From positions 1 through 62,165 of the forward strand of contig JBBQFC010000014.1 of NCBI GenBank assembly GCA_038321615.1: a DNA stretch of 62,165 nucleotides. The letters are read 5' to 3'. Both the position numbers and the translations under genes were made by a program. Positions 40,290 through 49,006 of the stretch are shown piece by piece. The notes under the pieces are model-generated. The model saw nothing but the letters and a program-made list of their open reading frames with translations. It had not been told where the DNA came from and searched no databases. This stretch comes from JBBQFC01 sp038321615 (GTDB lineage: Bacteria > Bacteroidota > Bacteroidia > Flavobacteriales_D > Cryomorphaceae). Positions within the stretch are counted from its first letter, which is position 1, and every line of letters starts with the position of its first letter.

Positions 40290-42914
40290 ATGATTATTGA
40301 GAAATCAATTGCACCGGAAACCAAATTGTACTGGAAGGTGAGTAAACTTTTGATAGATTGCATCTATTCAGGAGTAAGTAACGATAAATACGATTTTCAA
40401 AATACGCGCTCGCTCATTCTCAATGTGCTCTGTCTAATCTCAATTGTTTTTCTTGTTCTTGCCTATCTCCTTACAGGTATTGTCGATGGGTTTCTAAAAA
40501 ACGCACGGCTATTTCTTTTAATGCCGCATTTGGTTTATGTTCTTCATCTCAACGGCCAAAAAGAGTTTAAACCAGCAAAGGTTCTTTTTCTTTCTTTCCA
40601 TATACTATTCATCGGAGCAATATCCTTGATGATCAGAAACGCCGGCGTGGAGTATAATTTAATGGTTTCTATTTGTTTAGCACCTCTCCTTTTCGTAAGA
40701 ATGAGAACAGTTTTAGCCTATGTACTAGTTAGTTGCATTGTTTTCATTGGAGTTCGCTATGTCGCAGCGGTTTTTCCGGTTAACCATTTCTATTTCGCTA
40801 ATCAAAGCCTTGCCAGCGGCTTAAGCTTGGCGTTTGCAGTCCTTTCAACCATCATACTTCTTACCGCCTTCCAAAAGCTCAGCGTTCATTTTTCCGATTC
40901 ACTCATTTCAAACAATAAGTACGTCGAAGACAAACTTTCAGAAAATAAGTGGAATTATCATTTACTATTTGAGAACATGATAGAAGGTTTTGCCTATTGT
41001 AAAATGCATAGTGAGAAAAACAAGCCTTCGGATTTCGTATTTCTAAATGTTAACGAAGCTTTCCAGATTCAGACGGGTTTGGAAAATGTCGTATGGAAAA
41101 AAATGTCTGAAGTTATTCCTGGGGTCAAAGAGTCAAATCCCGAGTTCTTCGAAATTCTAGGGAAGGTTGTTTTAAGTGAGAATCCAGAGCGATTTGAAAT
41201 ATATTTTCCCGGGATAGATAAGTGGTTTGACATTTCGGCATACTGTCCTCAACCTGGACACTTAGTTGCAGTTTTTGACCTGATAAGCGAACGAAAATTA
41301 GCGGTAGAAAACCGAAAAATATTCACATCTATAATCAATTCTACAGAAGATGCTATTATAAGTAAACTGCTTGACGGCACCATCACAAGTTGGAACCGTG
41401 GAGCAGAAAATTCTTTTGGTTACACTGCGGAGGAAATGATAGGTAAAAATATTTCTACCCTCATTCCTTTTCATTTGCGCGACGAAGAGAATAAACTATT
41501 AAGAAAGGGGGAAGTAATTGAGCGTCACGAAACCCAAAGAATTCGAAAAGACGGCAGTTTAATCTCAGTGTCCCTTACAATGTCGCCTATCCATGATGCC
41601 AGCGGCAAGATAATAGGCTTTTCAAAAATTTCACGCGATATTTCCCAGCGGCTACTGGCCGAAGCAGCATTGAAGGAAAGAGCATCGCTAAATAAGAGTA
41701 TCCTGGCTAACCTAAGAGCCCAAATTGCAGTCTTGAACCACGATGGCACCATCATAGAAGTCAACAAAATTTGGGAAGATTTTGCATTAGATAATGGTGC
41801 AGCCAATCTCGATCAAGTTTCTAATGGGATCAATTATTTTGACGTTTGTAGGAAAGCAGAAGAGTCTGGTGATTCCTTCGCGGCTGCGGCATTGAAAGGT
41901 ATACTGTCTGTAGCAAACCGCGAGAGAACTTTTTTTGACATGGAGTATCCATGTTTTTCGCCCAGCGAAAAAAAATGGTTTTCGATGCGCGTATCGACTT
42001 TTGAGAGTGATAATCAAAAAATTGTAGTGGCGCACGAAGAGATAACTCAAAGAAAAGAAGCGGAAAACGCAATTATAGAACTCAACGCTCACTTGGAGCA
42101 AAAGATAGAAGAACGCACCAAATCTCTCAAGTGTTCCAAAAATAAATTAGAGAAAAAGAATCAAGACATTACCGATAGCATTAACTATGCTCTACGCTTG
42201 CAAACCGCAATACTGCCTGATCCTAAGATACTCTCTGAAAATTTTTCCGACACCTTTATCATCAATCTTCCGCAAAACATTGTCAGCGGCGATTTCTATT
42301 GGTTTAACAAGTCGCGCAACAAGTTCATAATCGCTTGTGCCGATAGCACCGGGCATGGCGTACCAGGCGCCTTGATGAGTATTGTTGGTGCCCAACTCAT
42401 CAATCGGGCAATTGAGCAGCATTGGAAATTTCCGTCCGATATTCTCGCACTGGTGGATGAAGGATTGAGTAAAAGATTGGGGGGCAATGGCGAAGAAAAC
42501 ATAGCCGATGGAATGGATATGTCAATCTGCGTTATTGATCCGTCCACAAAAACGATAGAGTTTGCTGGTGCTATGAGTTCCATTATTTTGAATTCATCCG
42601 ACAAAGCCCAGACCTGCCGTGGCAGCCGCTTCGCTCTTGGAAGGTACATGCAGATGAAGGATAAGGATTTTGAAACTCAATCAATAAAATACAAGAGCGG
42701 TGATATGCTTTACCTTTACTCCGATGGTTTGAAAGATCAGTTTGGCGGCAAAAACAATAAAAAATTCATGTTCGACCGCCAGGTCGATCTATTCGAAAAA
42801 GTACATCTACTTCCCGCACTACAACAGGAAAAAATAATTACCTCCACTTTCCACGACTGGAAAGGAGAACTGGATCAAGTCGATGATGTAATGGTAATAG
42901 GCGTCAGATTGTAG
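40290..42914 (+). CDS. Membrane PAS-domain SpoIIE-type phosphatase, copy 2
   Basis: An 874-residue paralog of the preceding gene with the same domain order: six membrane helices (about 45-205), three PAS domains, a coiled coil and a SpoIIE-type PP2C domain. The membrane helices and PAS 1 and 3 differ most, while PAS 2 and the phosphatase are close (NIVSGDFYWF, ACADSTGHGVPGALMSIVG, SDGLKDQFGG, DQVDDVMVIGV all kept). Metal ligands are intact. By eye the pair match at roughly two thirds of positions overall and more in the phosphatase. This suggests duplicated enzymes with shared output and diverged input. A 600-nt spacer with its own leader makes separate promoters likely. Confidence 0.92.
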   Translation: MIIEKSIAPETKLYWKVSKLLIDCIYSGVSNDKYDFQNTRSLILNVLCLISIVFLVLAYLLTGIVDGFLKNARLFLLMPHLVYVLHLNGQKEFKPAKVLFLSFHILFIGAISLMIRNAGVEYNLMVSICLAPLLFVRMRTVLAYVLVSCIVFIGVRYVAAVFPVNHFYFANQSLASGLSLAFAVLSTIILLTAFQKLSVHFSDSLISNNKYVEDKLSENKWNYHLLFENMIEGFAYCKMHSEKNKPSDFVFLNVNEAFQIQTGLENVVWKKMSEVIPGVKESNPEFFEILGKVVLSENPERFEIYFPGIDKWFDISAYCPQPGHLVAVFDLISERKLAVENRKIFTSIINSTEDAIISKLLDGTITSWNRGAENSFGYTAEEMIGKNISTLIPFHLRDEENKLLRKGEVIERHETQRIRKDGSLISVSLTMSPIHDASGKIIGFSKISRDISQRLLAEAALKERASLNKSILANLRAQIAVLNHDGTIIEVNKIWEDFALDNGAANLDQVSNGINYFDVCRKAEESGDSFAAAALKGILSVANRERTFFDMEYPCFSPSEKKWFSMRVSTFESDNQKIVVAHEEITQRKEAENAIIELNAHLEQKIEERTKSLKCSKNKLEKKNQDITDSINYALRLQTAILPDPKILSENFSDTFIINLPQNIVSGDFYWFNKSRNKFIIACADSTGHGVPGALMSIVGAQLINRAIEQHWKFPSDILALVDEGLSKRLGGNGEENIADGMDMSICVIDPSTKTIEFAGAMSSIILNSSDKAQTCRGSRFALGRYMQMKDKDFETQSIKYKSGDMLYLYSDGLKDQFGGKNNKKFMFDRQVDLFEKVHLLPALQQEKIITSTFHDWKGELDQVDDVMVIGVRL

Positions 42915-43545
42915 ACTTTAGGGAAGTGTGCAGCAAGGAAGTTTGTTTATACTTTATTTTCACAGACCTTAGGCGGCACTCCAGCTCCTCAATTGTAATC
43001 TTTTTTCATCTACGCCCTGCGCTGCGATCGGTAACAGGCCCTATTTGAGATGGCCGGGTAAAACCACCCGCACTTAGATTGGACAATTTTTAGGTTCCGT
43101 TTTGGTAAATAGCATTTCATGGCAATGTGAATTTGATTTTTGTTGCGTGCGCTGCGACGGCACTTGCATTGAAAACGGATCGCAACAGGTTCCAATTCTG
43201 CTTCATCACCCCCGGCGTTCTGGCTTCCTGGGATAAGAAATCGACTAGAGCTGTCTTAATCAAGAGTAGTAAATTCGAGTCCTTTTATCAAACTATGCCA
43301 TTTCAGGCTGGCTACCGTCAAAACCCTTCTTCATAGCTGCACTATACCTGCGCCGCACCCATTCCAATGATATGGCTTATTCTATCCAATCAAAAGACAA
43401 ATTTTCGGATTGTACGACTTATCGGTTTCTAATTGGTTGAAATATACTCATCCATCTAGTTCGGTTTTCCAATTAGTAAGCTCGAAAATATTTTTTGGCA
43501 CAATATTCTGAAGGTTGTTAACTCTATTATCTTAGAGCCGCAATT
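42915..43545. other. Intergenic region before the SigK-like operon
   Basis: About 630 nt. Short overlapping frames on both strands have no recognisable protein. The only feature I can name is TAACTCTATTAT at 43519-43530, 16 nt before the sigma factor start, which resembles a motif upstream of the fasciclin gene at 45398. Confidence 0.45.
43519..43530 (+). promoter_or_regulatory. TAACTNNATTAT motif upstream of the SigK-like gene
   Basis: TAACTCTATTAT lies 16 nt before the TTG start. The same TAACT-N2-ATTAT pattern (10 of 12 fixed bases) occurs at 45364-45375 before the fasciclin gene. It is a candidate recognition element for the sigma factor encoded here, on two examples only. Confidence 0.35.
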
Positions 43546-44082
43546 TTGACTTCAACCGAACAACAGATTATTGAGCTTTTCCGCAAAGGGGATGTCCGTG
43601 CCATGGACTTGCTCTATGATCACTATGGAGACAATTTATACGGGATAGTGAACCGAATCACCAAGGACGATGCCTTGGCGCAAGATGTAATACAAGACGC
43701 TTTCATTAAAATCTGGAAGCAATCTGCGCTTTACGATTCGAGCAAAGGCCGGTTATTTACATGGCTCTTAACCATTGTGCGAAACCAGGCACTTGATGCC
43801 CTGCGTAAGATAAAGCGAAAGAACGAAATCCGAGGCACCGCCGCCGACGTAAGTCTAAGCGTAATAAGTGCAGGAAATGAAAATCTCTCCATCGATCACG
43901 ACGTTAAAACCGTGCTTGGCAGTCTCGATAGTCATCACCGGGAATTATTGGAACACTCGTACATATTGGGATTCAGCCACCCTGAAATAGCTGAAAAATT
44001 TGACATACCCCTGGGCACCGTTAAAACAAGGATTCGCTCAGCAATGCAAGAATTAAGAGCCGTATTTGGAAATGGACATTAA
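43546..44082 (+). CDS. SigK-like ECF RNA polymerase sigma factor
   Basis: A 178-residue ECF sigma factor. Region 2 contains GDVRAMDLLYDHYGDNLYGI, LAQDVIQDAFIKIWKQSALY and SKGRLFTWLLTIVRNQALDA. Region 4 contains LDSHHRELLEHSYILGFSHP and EIAEKFDIPLGTVKTRIRSA. The wording of both regions and the RskA-type partner place it in the SigK/SigL branch. Start is TTG 43546, with no ATG available before region 2. The stop lies inside the anti-sigma gene, an 11-nt overlap, so the two are translationally coupled. Regulated by that partner (known for the family). Confidence 0.93.
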   Translation: MTSTEQQIIELFRKGDVRAMDLLYDHYGDNLYGIVNRITKDDALAQDVIQDAFIKIWKQSALYDSSKGRLFTWLLTIVRNQALDALRKIKRKNEIRGTAADVSLSVISAGNENLSIDHDVKTVLGSLDSHHRELLEHSYILGFSHPEIAEKFDIPLGTVKTRIRSAMQELRAVFGNGH

Positions 44083-44908
44083 AGTATACAAAGCATCTGG
44101 TATTTTGCAGGATTACGCTGCGGGCTTGGCCTCCGATCAGGAGCAGCGCGAAGTGCAATGCTTGCGCAAGATATATCCGGAAATAGCTACTGCGCTTGCC
44201 CAAGCCGAAGCGGACTTGGAAGCTTTTGCGGGCAGCTATGCCAAGAGGATTCCGCCCGATTTGCGTTCGAAAGTTCTAGCAGAAGTCCAAAAACATAGCC
44301 AAGAATCGCCATTAAAGCTTGCGACGGAATCAGTGAAGCCTACCGTAGCTCCAGCCCCCACTATTTCCAATTATCCCCCGGCAAGTTCGCAATCTCTTAT
44401 TTGGTTCCTTGCAGCAGCTTCGATAGTTGGTATTGCTTTCGGTGTGTGGCAATACACAGAAAACACCGAAAACAAAACGCAAATTGCCGAATTAAATGAG
44501 TCAAACTCGGGTGCTGCTGACCGATTGATCGCATTGGAAAATGAAAATTCCGCACTGGAAGCTGAAGTGAACGACTCGTTCAAACCGGATATTCGTAAAG
44601 TAGTGCTCCAATCGGCTAAAGAAGGTGGAACAGAGCAGTTGGCTGTTCTTTGGAATACAACTACCGGGGAAGTGAAATACAACCCTTCGGCCTTGCCTGC
44701 TCTCCCGAGCGATAAACAATATCAACTCTGGGTGCTCAAAGACGGTGTGCCCGCCGATATGGGTGTAGTGCCCAAGGACAGTAATGCCGCGGCATTCTCA
44801 TCTCCAGTGCGTGTGATGGCCGGCGATGCTTTTGCGATCACTGTAGAGCCGCTCGGTGGGAACCCGTCCCCATCTCTCGATCAGTTGGTAGTGATTGGCA
44901 ATGTGTAA
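44072..44908 (+). CDS. RskA-like anti-sigma factor
   Basis: A 278-residue single-pass membrane protein starting at ATG 44072. Residues 1-60 form the cytoplasmic sigma-binding part (SGILQDYAAGLASDQEQREV). A membrane helix lies at about 108-127 (SLIWFLAAASIVGIAFGVWQ), then an outer coiled coil (about 128-165) and the RskA domain: LAVLWNTTTGEVKYNPSALP, LPSDKQYQLWVLKDGVPADM, VMAGDAFAITVEPLGG. In mycobacteria RskA holds SigK until regulated proteolysis frees it. The overlap with the sigma gene supports the pairing. A fasciclin protein gene follows, matching the mycobacterial SigK target family. Confidence 0.93.
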   Translation: MDIKVYKASGILQDYAAGLASDQEQREVQCLRKIYPEIATALAQAEADLEAFAGSYAKRIPPDLRSKVLAEVQKHSQESPLKLATESVKPTVAPAPTISNYPPASSQSLIWFLAAASIVGIAFGVWQYTENTENKTQIAELNESNSGAADRLIALENENSALEAEVNDSFKPDIRKVVLQSAKEGGTEQLAVLWNTTTGEVKYNPSALPALPSDKQYQLWVLKDGVPADMGVVPKDSNAAAFSSPVRVMAGDAFAITVEPLGGNPSPSLDQLVVIGNV

Positions 44909-45397
44909 GTTTTCCGCATTGTGGGTATTACTCCCCATATTTATAACCTTAGAATATTCTTTTATTCAACCTTTCTTGAACTAATTTTTGCGGAGACTTT
45001 GAATGTTTTCGCCCAGTAGCCAAGCTTGTTAAGTCGCGACCTGACCGCAGGGCATCCGCGCGGATTTCCTTTCATATCGATCTTTATAGATTTTGCCAGA
45101 ATTTTTGTCGGCTAAATTCTTTACCAGGGTTACCCACTCTAATCGCGGGATTCTTGTATTTACTAACTTTTAAATCAAAGCGCTGAAGGGACGACATCAA
45201 GTTTAGGAGTAATAGGTGGGTTTTGAGTGTTTGGCGAGCCAGTTGTTCAACCCTATTCTTAAATTATCAGCAGGAACAGCAATAATCTGTGATGAACCAA
45301 GAATAACTGACTTAATGGCTCTTTTAATTAGCAATCGACAAATCTGATTGCTAACTAGAAACGTAACTGAATTATAAAACTTAAAAAATCAACAATT
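44909..45397 (+). other. Upstream region of the fasciclin gene
   Basis: 489 nt without a gene. It holds the inverted repeat and TAACTNNATTAT motif annotated below and an A/T-rich leader (AAAATCAACAATT) directly before the start. Otherwise nothing is recognised. Confidence 0.5.
45329..45375 (+). promoter_or_regulatory. Inverted repeat and TAACTNNATTAT motif before the fasciclin gene
   Basis: TTAGCAATC (45329-45337) and GATTGCTAA (45347-45355) are perfect 9-bp complements with a 9-nt spacer. TAACTGAATTAT at 45364-45375 follows, 22 nt before the ATG. The first could be an operator or a leader hairpin, the second a sigma-dependent -7-like element. Confidence 0.4.
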
Positions 45398-45946
45398 ATG
45401 AAAGTCATTATGAGTATTGCGACCGCTCTAATTTTAGCAAGCGGAGTTCATGCGCAGAGTGAAATAGTAACAGTAGGAGGGGAAGCGATGTATCCAAAAA
45501 AGAACATCATAGAAAACGCACTCAATTCTAAAGATCATACCACGTTGGTAGCAGCCGTAAAAGCTGCCGGTCTGGTAGAAACGCTTCAGGGTGCTGGACC
45601 CTTTACCGTATTTGCACCCGTGAATGACGCCTTCGAAAACTTACCAGCAGGGACCGTAGAGACCTTGTTGAAGCCAGAAAATAAGGAGAAGCTTTCAGCC
45701 GTGTTAACCTATCACGTTATTGCGGGTAACTTGAATTTTGACGCTGTGGTTGCAGCCATTACAAAAGGAGGCGGAAAAGCAAAATTGAAAACCGTGCAAG
45801 GTGCCGAATTAACTTTTATGATGAACGGGCCGCACAACATTACCATTATGGATGCTACAGGCAATAAAGCCAATATTTCAGTCTATGATGTAAATCAATC
45901 CAACGGGGTTATTCACGTCATCGACTCCGTATTGTTGCCATCCTAA
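45398..45946 (+). CDS. Single-domain fasciclin (FAS1) secreted protein
   Basis: A 182-residue protein with a cleavable signal peptide (MSIATALILASGVHAQ). It carries one FAS1 domain: TLVAAVKAAGLVETLQGAGP, FTVFAPVNDAFENLPAGTVE, LSAVLTYHVIAGNLNFDAVV and NGVIHVIDSVLLPS. FAS1 proteins act in adhesion and are the classic targets of the mycobacterial SigK/RskA pair (MPT70 and MPT83). Being encoded directly downstream of a SigK-like and RskA-like pair, this is the likely target of that sigma factor (inference). A strong terminator follows the gene. A two-domain lipoprotein relative is at 32353-33330. Confidence 0.95.
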   Translation: MKVIMSIATALILASGVHAQSEIVTVGGEAMYPKKNIIENALNSKDHTTLVAAVKAAGLVETLQGAGPFTVFAPVNDAFENLPAGTVETLLKPENKEKLSAVLTYHVIAGNLNFDAVVAAITKGGGKAKLKTVQGAELTFMMNGPHNITIMDATGNKANISVYDVNQSNGVIHVIDSVLLPS

Positions 45947-45976
45947 GTGTTTGGTTTAGGCACTTAGTGAGCAGAG

Positions 45977-46008
45977 GCCGCTCGTCTTCAGACGAGCGGC
46001 ATTTTTAT
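45977..46008 (+). terminator. Terminator after the fasciclin gene
   Basis: GCCGCTCGTC pairs with GACGAGCGGC around TTCA, followed by ATTTTTATTT. It starts 30 nt after the stop. Confidence 0.9.
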
Positions 46009-46058
46009 TTGTGGATTTTGGGTTTGAATTTTTGTAACATTACGCCAAAGTTTTCAAA

Positions 46059-46583
46059 ATGATAAAGCGCGTTGTCCTTTTAGTATGCCTGTCGGTATTC
46101 GGTTTTAATGCATCGGCTCAAACTACCCCGTTCAAAAAGGTAGAAACCCAGGCCTACAAATTGGATGTACCTACAAGTTGGGAAACTCGGGTAATTGGCG
46201 ATGTGGGCGTATCGTTTCTGGCACTTGCACCGCTAACCAGCGATACTGACCCCTTTCGTGAAAATCTTACCATCGTGGTGCAAGATGTTGCAGGCACTAC
46301 CAACACGATGAAGTCCATCATGGAAGAGTCGAAGCACGATATTATAAATCAACTCGATCGCGGGAATGTTTTTGACGAAGGCAGCGGCACTAGCAAGCAA
46401 GGTAAATACCAACGGATGGCTTATTCCACTTTTCAGAATGGAATAGCCCTGCGTTACGAATCGCGATTTTTTCAAGTGGGAACAAAAGTGTACATCTTGC
46501 TTTTTTCATCCGAAAAAGCGCTCTACCCGGAATACGAACGCCGTGTAACGCAGATGATGGATAGTTTTGTGATTAATCCATAA
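46059..46583 (+). CDS. Secreted PsbP/DcrB-like protein
   Basis: A 174-residue exported protein. The signal peptide is VVLLVCLSVFGFNASA. The mature part follows the PsbP/DcrB pattern: AYKLDVPTSWETRVIGD at the start, DPFRENLTIVVQDV in the middle and KVYILLFSSEKALYPEYERR with VTQMMDSFVIN at the end. This alpha-beta fold appears in small periplasmic or lipid-anchored proteins of unknown purpose. It is followed on the other strand by the NdpA gene, with only 6 nt between the stops. Confidence 0.75.
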   Translation: MIKRVVLLVCLSVFGFNASAQTTPFKKVETQAYKLDVPTSWETRVIGDVGVSFLALAPLTSDTDPFRENLTIVVQDVAGTTNTMKSIMEESKHDIINQLDRGNVFDEGSGTSKQGKYQRMAYSTFQNGIALRYESRFFQVGTKVYILLFSSEKALYPEYERRVTQMMDSFVINP

Positions 46584-46589
46584 GCTGGT

Positions 46590-47624
46590 TTAACGCTCCT
46601 CGTTGTAGTAGATTTTATAATACTTCCTACCATCATCATCTCGCCCTTGCTCGATGAGCGATCGGTCGCCGTGAATGTAGACATGAAAATTCTTGTCCAA
46701 TTTCAGTATACTCTTAAACACCCTTGACTGTTTTTTTACTGCTTGCGCTGATATAGCGAAGGTATCTTCCAATTCCATGTCACGTTCGTGGGCATAATCT
46801 TCACGAAAACTTTTGAAATGTGGTGCAGCCTCCGGGCCAATAATTTTCATTCCAAAATCTTCGAGCGAAAAATCATCAGCCTCCTTGAAGTATTCCATCG
46901 ATCGCTTCATGAGCGCCACTTGCTCGAGTTTTGGTACGTCGAAATTCTTTGGCAATTCGTTCAGAATAAACTCCTTACATATCTGCAGATTATTCTCCGT
47001 TTTGCTGTACGCATCGTTTCGTGGGCGAGCTTGTAGAAACACATCGGTCCAGTACCGCGCATCTTGCCCGCGATTGGTAGCATCGGTTATGGCGAGCACA
47101 TAGCCATCAGCGGATTCTGAGTTGAAAATGATACAAGCTTTATCGAGCTTTTGAATGCTGGTGCCCACCGCAGTGTCTACTTGAAAACGACCGTCCTGGC
47201 GTTTAATCTGCAGAACCGTATCCTTGCTTTCGGCCTTGAATATTCCGATAGCACTTACTTGCTTCCCTTCCAGATTTGCACCCTCCAGGTTGGCAATATA
47301 TAAGTCGCCCGGCTTTATATTCGGATGGTTGCCCGCTTCAAATAGCATCGAAGCTATCTTTATTGAGCCAGCGTGAAATTCAATTTCGGAATCAAAAAGG
47401 TTTGCCACTAAGTTATAGAGCGCATGGTATTGAAGCCCGCTATCGTGGTGAAACCGGTATAATTGATCGGTTCGAAAACCACCAGAAAAATACCGTTCAA
47501 ACACTTCTTTTATCTCTTCGCTCAGGGGTAATATTTGCTCAGAGAGTTCGAGTACTTCGTTTTTACTTTTGTTTCCTACGCGGTGCAGGGCTATTTTATC
47601 AATGGCTTCAAAAAACTCCGACAT
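46590..47624 (-). CDS. Nucleoid-associated protein NdpA (YejK) family
   Basis: A 344-residue protein of the NdpA/YejK family. Recognised regions include IDKIALHRVGNKSKNEVLEL near the start, FHAGSIKIASMLFEAGNHPN, PGDLYIANLEGANLEGKQVS, LDKACIIFNSESADGYVLAI and RFKSILKLD-type segments toward the end (SRVFKSILKLDKNFHVYIHG). In E. coli YejK associates with the nucleoid and topoisomerase IV; the role in Bacteroidetes is not known. It is expressed alone. The TPR lipoprotein gene lies 36 nt upstream on the same strand. Confidence 0.9.
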   Translation of the reverse strand: MSEFFEAIDKIALHRVGNKSKNEVLELSEQILPLSEEIKEVFERYFSGGFRTDQLYRFHHDSGLQYHALYNLVANLFDSEIEFHAGSIKIASMLFEAGNHPNIKPGDLYIANLEGANLEGKQVSAIGIFKAESKDTVLQIKRQDGRFQVDTAVGTSIQKLDKACIIFNSESADGYVLAITDATNRGQDARYWTDVFLQARPRNDAYSKTENNLQICKEFILNELPKNFDVPKLEQVALMKRSMEYFKEADDFSLEDFGMKIIGPEAAPHFKSFREDYAHERDMELEDTFAISAQAVKKQSRVFKSILKLDKNFHVYIHGDRSLIEQGRDDDGRKYYKIYYNEER

Positions 47625-47660
47625 AAAAGATGCTTATGCCGCAAAATAACCACTATTTGA

Positions 47661-48944
47661 TTAGAATGTTGCCTTAATATTTGCCATCAAAGCGGGACCG
47701 AGTTCAAATGCAGCGGAATCCAGTTCCTCGAGCAATTTCTGAGCTTTTTCATCCATCCCATTGGCCTGATAAATCAATGCTGCGTGATACAAGGCCATAG
47801 GTTCGTAGGTATTGCCTTCTACATGGGCTTCTAAGGTGCGCAAAGCTTCTTTTCGGTCGTCCGCGCGCAATTGGCAATAAGCCAACCACTCGTAGGCTTC
47901 GGGAGTTGGGCGATTGATTACTTCACGTAAAGCTATTGTTAAGGCTTTTGAAGCGGCCTTTTCAGATAATACATCCATGAGGTAAATATTGTACATTTCA
48001 CCATACGCAGGCACACTCGATTTTTCAAGAAATTTGGTCAGCTCCAGTTCGCTCGCTTCTTTTTGTCCATCGAAAGCCAATACCTCACTTTTAAGTAAAT
48101 GATAGTCGGGTGCTTGATGGTACTCCATGGCTTTGTCCAGCAAGCGAAGTGCAAGATGGTTGTTTCCATCGTTGGCATAGGCGATCCAGGCAATACCTTT
48201 TATAGCGTAAGCATTATCGGGCTCCACTGTGAGCGTTTTCATGTAGAGGTCGTATGATTCCTGTATTCGCCCAGCATGGCCATAATAATCGGCCAAATTG
48301 GTGTTTGCCCAGACTTCGAGCGACTTAATATTCGACGCATCTGCTATCGTCTTGGCCTTTTCCATGTAGCGAATGGCCTCATCTAAGTTGCCGTTGTTGT
48401 CCGCCCATTTCGACCGACGAATCAAGTACTCAAATTCGCTGTCGTTGGCAATTTCTTTTAGGTGTATTCCAGCCTCGTCATAGGCTCCAAGCTCCATAGC
48501 TATATCGAAACCTACCAAATGGGTTTCACGCGTATTGTGGGGTAGGGTAGTGCTTTCGTAGAGCACTTCCTGAGCTTCGCGAAAGCGGTGCTGCGAAATG
48601 TAATTACGTGCTAAACTCCTTGAAAATCCGTCTTTATTATTGGCGGAAATTTGTATTGCTTTTTTGTATAATGACTCGGCGGCTTTTAAGTAAAGCATAT
48701 CGCCGGTGGTTTGAAACATGGCGCTATTGGCTCCAGCCAGGCCTGCCACGTCGCCTATTCCACTTGAATCGGGCGCAAGTTTCGACGACCAATACTCCAA
48801 TTGCTCGTTGGCCTTTATGAAAGCGGTTTGCTGGGTATTAGAAAGAATTTGATCTGCATCCGCTTTTTGAACAACTTGATTGTCCTTATCGGTGCTGCAG
48901 GCAGCTAAAATGAGTAGTAAAAAGATGGGATGAAATTGGCGCAT
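47661..48944 (-). CDS. TPR-repeat lipoprotein
   Basis: A 427-residue lipoprotein starting at ATG 48942-48944. The signal is MRQFHPIFLLLILAAC, lipidated at the Cys. The body consists of tetratricopeptide repeats through most of the length, with a regular helical spacing and segments such as YLKAAESLYKKAIQISANNK, DEAIRYMEKAKTIADASNIK and YAIKGIAWIAYANDGNNHLA. TPR repeats mediate protein-protein contacts. It stands directly downstream of the DUF4331 gene pair, but the 28-bp palindromic hairpin between them probably limits read-through. Confidence 0.88.
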   Translation of the reverse strand: MRQFHPIFLLLILAACSTDKDNQVVQKADADQILSNTQQTAFIKANEQLEYWSSKLAPDSSGIGDVAGLAGANSAMFQTTGDMLYLKAAESLYKKAIQISANNKDGFSRSLARNYISQHRFREAQEVLYESTTLPHNTRETHLVGFDIAMELGAYDEAGIHLKEIANDSEFEYLIRRSKWADNNGNLDEAIRYMEKAKTIADASNIKSLEVWANTNLADYYGHAGRIQESYDLYMKTLTVEPDNAYAIKGIAWIAYANDGNNHLALRLLDKAMEYHQAPDYHLLKSEVLAFDGQKEASELELTKFLEKSSVPAYGEMYNIYLMDVLSEKAASKALTIALREVINRPTPEAYEWLAYCQLRADDRKEALRTLEAHVEGNTYEPMALYHAALIYQANGMDEKAQKLLEELDSAAFELGPALMANIKATF

Positions 48945-48958
48945 AGGGTTTATATTTG

Positions 48959-48990
48959 AAAAGAAAAGCACCAATTGGTGCTTTTCTTTT
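48959..48990. terminator. 32-bp perfect palindrome, probable terminator of the DUF4331 unit
   Basis: AAAAGAAAAGCACCAATTGG and its exact mirror complement form a 16-bp self-complementary hairpin with an A-tract on one side and T-tract on the other. It sits 16 nt after the DUF4331 C-part stop and 14 nt before the TPR gene start. Read in either direction it resembles an intrinsic terminator. Confidence 0.75.
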
Positions 48991-49006
48991 TACTGAATAA
49001 TTGGAT

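Noticed and set aside
43010..43195. 61-codon minus-strand frame in the spacer before the sigma gene
   Set aside because: Composition is not protein-like; rich in Cys and Arg without a motif.
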